Positions 5,292 through 6,505 of a stretch of DNA of 6,505 nucleotides are shown one piece after another (position 1 is the stretch's first letter; each line of letters opens with the position of its first letter). Both the position numbers and the translations under genes were made by a program. A model generated the notes under the pieces. That model did not search any database and was not told the origin of the DNA. It saw nothing but the letters and a program-made list of their open reading frames with translations. Source of the stretch: Hyphomicrobiales bacterium (GTDB taxonomy: Bacteria; Pseudomonadota; Alphaproteobacteria; Rhizobiales; Beijerinckiaceae). The stretch is from the NCBI GenBank assembly GCA_028865375.1, contig JAGWKJ010000140.1, forward strand, positions 1 through 6,505. Direction: 5' to 3'.

Positions 5292-6031
5292 GTTGATTTC
5301 CCGGTTCGAGCGAAGTGGGCGCGCGCGCGTTCGAGGTCGGCGGGCGAATCGACGCCGAGCGGGACCTCGTCGACGAGCTGGACGTCGATACGCATTCCCG
5401 CTTCGAGCGCGCGCAATTGTTCGAGCCGTTCGCGCCGTTCCAGCTCCGAGGGCGGCAACCCGAAGAACCGGTCGAGCGCGGCACGGCGGAATGCATAGAG
5501 CCCGATGTGGTGGAAGAGCGGGCCGGGCCCGTGCGGCGCGATGGCGCGCGTGAAATAGAGCGCACGCAGGCGGCCCGGCGCGACCGCGGTCCCCACGACC
5601 TTCACGACGTTGGGATCGTCGCGTTCTTCGTCGCGGCGGATTTCGGCGGCGATAGTGGCGATGTCGACCGCCGGATCGGCGAGCGGGAGCAGCGCGGCGC
5701 GGATGGCGGCGGGCGAAATCGTCGGCAGGTCGCCTTGGACGTTGACGACCACGTCATGGACGCGGCCGGAATCGACGGCGTCGAGCGCGGCGCGCACGCG
5801 GTCGCCGCCCGAAGCCAAGTCCGGGTCGGTCAGGACCGCCCGCCCGCCGGCCGCCTCGATGACGTCCGCGATCGCGGGCCTGTCGCAGGCGACGAGGACC
5901 GGCCCGATCCCGGCTTCGATGGCGCGTCGCCAGACATGCACGATCATCGGCGCGTCGCCGATCATGGCCAGCGGCTTGCCGGGCAGCCTGGTCGCCGCGA
6001 GGCGCGCGGGAATGACGAGGACTGGACGCAA
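5288..6031 (-). CDS. kdsB: 3-deoxy-manno-octulosonate cytidylyltransferase (CMP-Kdo synthetase)
   Basis: Activates Kdo with CTP to CMP-Kdo for attachment to lipid A, an essential step of lipopolysaccharide synthesis in the cytoplasm. From the TTG at 6031 the product is 247 residues, as usual for the family. Motifs: RPVLVIPARLAATRLPGKPL (2-21, nucleotide-binding signature), ASGGDRV (73-79, usually SGTDR or SGSDR), VVNVQGDLPTI (95-105), DPNVVKVV (139-146), HHIGLYAFRR (174-183), ERLEQLRALE (201-210) and VPLGVDSPADL (223-233). The frame stays open to an ATG at 6187, but the 52 extra residues are not family-like, would run into the divergent cytochrome gene and would lie upstream of the predicted promoter. 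No ATG or GTG occurs near the homology start, so TTG 6031 is the best choice even though its ribosome binding site is poor. It leads the kdsB-pheA unit. Confidence 0.93.
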   Translation of the reverse strand: MRPVLVIPARLAATRLPGKPLAMIGDAPMIVHVWRRAIEAGIGPVLVACDRPAIADVIEAAGGRAVLTDPDLASGGDRVRAALDAVDSGRVHDVVVNVQGDLPTISPAAIRAALLPLADPAVDIATIAAEIRRDEERDDPNVVKVVGTAVAPGRLRALYFTRAIAPHGPGPLFHHIGLYAFRRAALDRFFGLPPSELERRERLEQLRALEAGMRIDVQLVDEVPLGVDSPADLERARAHFARTGKST

Positions 6032-6065
6032 GGGCGGAAACCGGGCGGCAAAGTGAAGCGGGGCG

Positions 6066-6094
6066 CTTATACGGGTTGCCTCGCCCGCGGCAAA
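6066..6094 (-). promoter_or_regulatory. Predicted promoter of kdsB-pheA
   Basis: The minus strand has TATAAG (plus 6066-6071, five of six consensus bases), 17 bases downstream of a weak TTTGCC (plus 6089-6094). Transcription would start near 6059, leaving a leader of under 30 bases before TTG 6031. That position excludes the in-frame ATG at 6187 as the kdsB start. I found no comparable promoter for the divergent cytochrome gene in the 134 bases between the two genes. Confidence 0.45.
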
Positions 6095-6165
6095 GCGGCT
6101 AGAGGGTCGCGCGAGGAATGCGCGCGGGGCGGCCGCGCCATCGCAGGCGGCACGACGGGGCGGGC

Positions 6166-6505
6166 ATGTCTTCCGATCAAGGCACACACGCGGGATCGAA
6201 CGAGTTCAACAAGATCGCCGGCGCCGTGCTGGGGACCCTGCTGTTCACGATGGCCATCGGCATCGCTTCGAACGCGATCTTCACGGTCGCGACGCCCGCC
6301 AAGCCCGGCTACGATCTTCCTTCCGCCGCGGCGGCAGCGGCCGCGCCGGCGCCCGCCGCCAAGGCGGTGCCGATCGCCCAATTGCTCGCCAAGGCCGATC
6401 CCAAGAAGGGCGAAGCGCTCTCGGTGGTCTGCAAGGCCTGCCACAACGTGGCCAAGGGCGGCACGGCGATGGTCGGCCCGCCGCTGTGGGACGTCGTCAA
6501 TCGCA
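6166..6505 (+). CDS. Membrane-anchored class I cytochrome c, CycM type (5' part, cut by window)
   Basis: Only the first 113 codons are present. A short cytoplasmic N-terminus contains EFNKIAGAVLGTLLF (13-27), which opens a single uncleaved membrane anchor of about residues 17-42. An Ala/Pro-rich linker (about 53-68) follows, then a periplasmic heme domain with QLLAKADPKKGE, the heme c site CKACH (C89, C92, axial H93) and GPPLWDVV (104-111). This layout matches the membrane-bound CycM/c552 cytochromes of alphaproteobacteria, which carry electrons between the bc1 complex and terminal oxidase. The Met ligand would lie beyond the edge. Divergence from kdsB-pheA is, from memory, a recurring arrangement in this class. 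The start chosen is ATG 6166 behind GGGGCGGG; an in-frame ATG at 6118 would add 16 Arg-rich residues and has GAGG too close to it. Confidence 0.9.
   Translation, partial: MSSDQGTHAGSNEFNKIAGAVLGTLLFTMAIGIASNAIFTVATPAKPGYDLPSAAAAAAAPAPAAKAVPIAQLLAKADPKKGEALSVVCKACHNVAKGGTAMVGPPLWDVVNR

Noticed and set aside
4461..5498. 345-codon plus-strand frame opposite pheA and kdsB, and a 331-codon minus-strand frame opposite pyrF (3394-4389)
   Set aside because: Both are antisense to genes with complete catalytic motifs, span several gene boundaries and have shadow-like composition.
6118..6165. Earlier ATG for the cytochrome c gene
   Set aside because: It is in frame, but its GAGG lies only one or two bases before the ATG, and the added Arg-rich residues are not typical before the EFNKIAGAVLG anchor. 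It cannot be excluded entirely.
6032..6187. Longer KdsB starting at ATG 6187
   Set aside because: The additional 52 residues do not match the family, overlap the start of the cytochrome gene and lie upstream of the predicted promoter.

Overview
This 6.5 kb, very GC-rich window looks like a chromosomal segment of an alphaproteobacterium. The evidence is a CdnL/CarD regulator with the alphaproteobacterial core sequence, a monofunctional prephenate dehydratase next to kdsB with a divergent membrane-anchored cytochrome c (an arrangement I recall from alphaproteobacteria), a tsaD-gpsA pair, and a KdsB, which implies a Gram-negative envelope with Kdo-containing lipopolysaccharide. A family such as Rhodospirillales is plausible, but the sequence alone does not fix it. 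All genes recognised are housekeeping genes. I see no transposon, phage, CRISPR array, tRNA or rRNA.

Layout. The left part (1-3496) is read from the minus strand in the order tsaD (t6A tRNA modification), gpsA (glycerol-3-phosphate for phospholipids) and carD (RNA polymerase-binding regulator, cut by the left window edge). tsaD and gpsA overlap by 4 bases (GTGA) and are probably cotranslated. carD lies 282 bases beyond gpsA and has its own likely promoter, a structured leader of about 160 bases and a strong ribosome binding site. pyrF (OMP decarboxylase, pyrimidine synthesis) diverges from tsaD and is read on the plus strand. It converges on pheA, with a strong GC hairpin between the two.

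The right part is a minus-strand kdsB-pheA pair, also joined by a 4-base GTGA overlap. kdsB appears to start at TTG, just downstream of a recognisable promoter. Divergent from it, at the right edge, is the 5' part of a gene for a membrane-anchored class I cytochrome c (CycM type), which would act in respiratory electron transfer.

The least ordinary feature is CarD. Its normal RNA polymerase- and DNA-binding region is preceded by about 230 extra residues, most of them a Lys/Ala/Ser/Thr-rich histone H1-like tail, encoded by a degenerate repetitive stretch. Its upstream region also has a dense set of inverted repeats and a possible attenuator. I found no convincing previously undescribed multi-gene system here.
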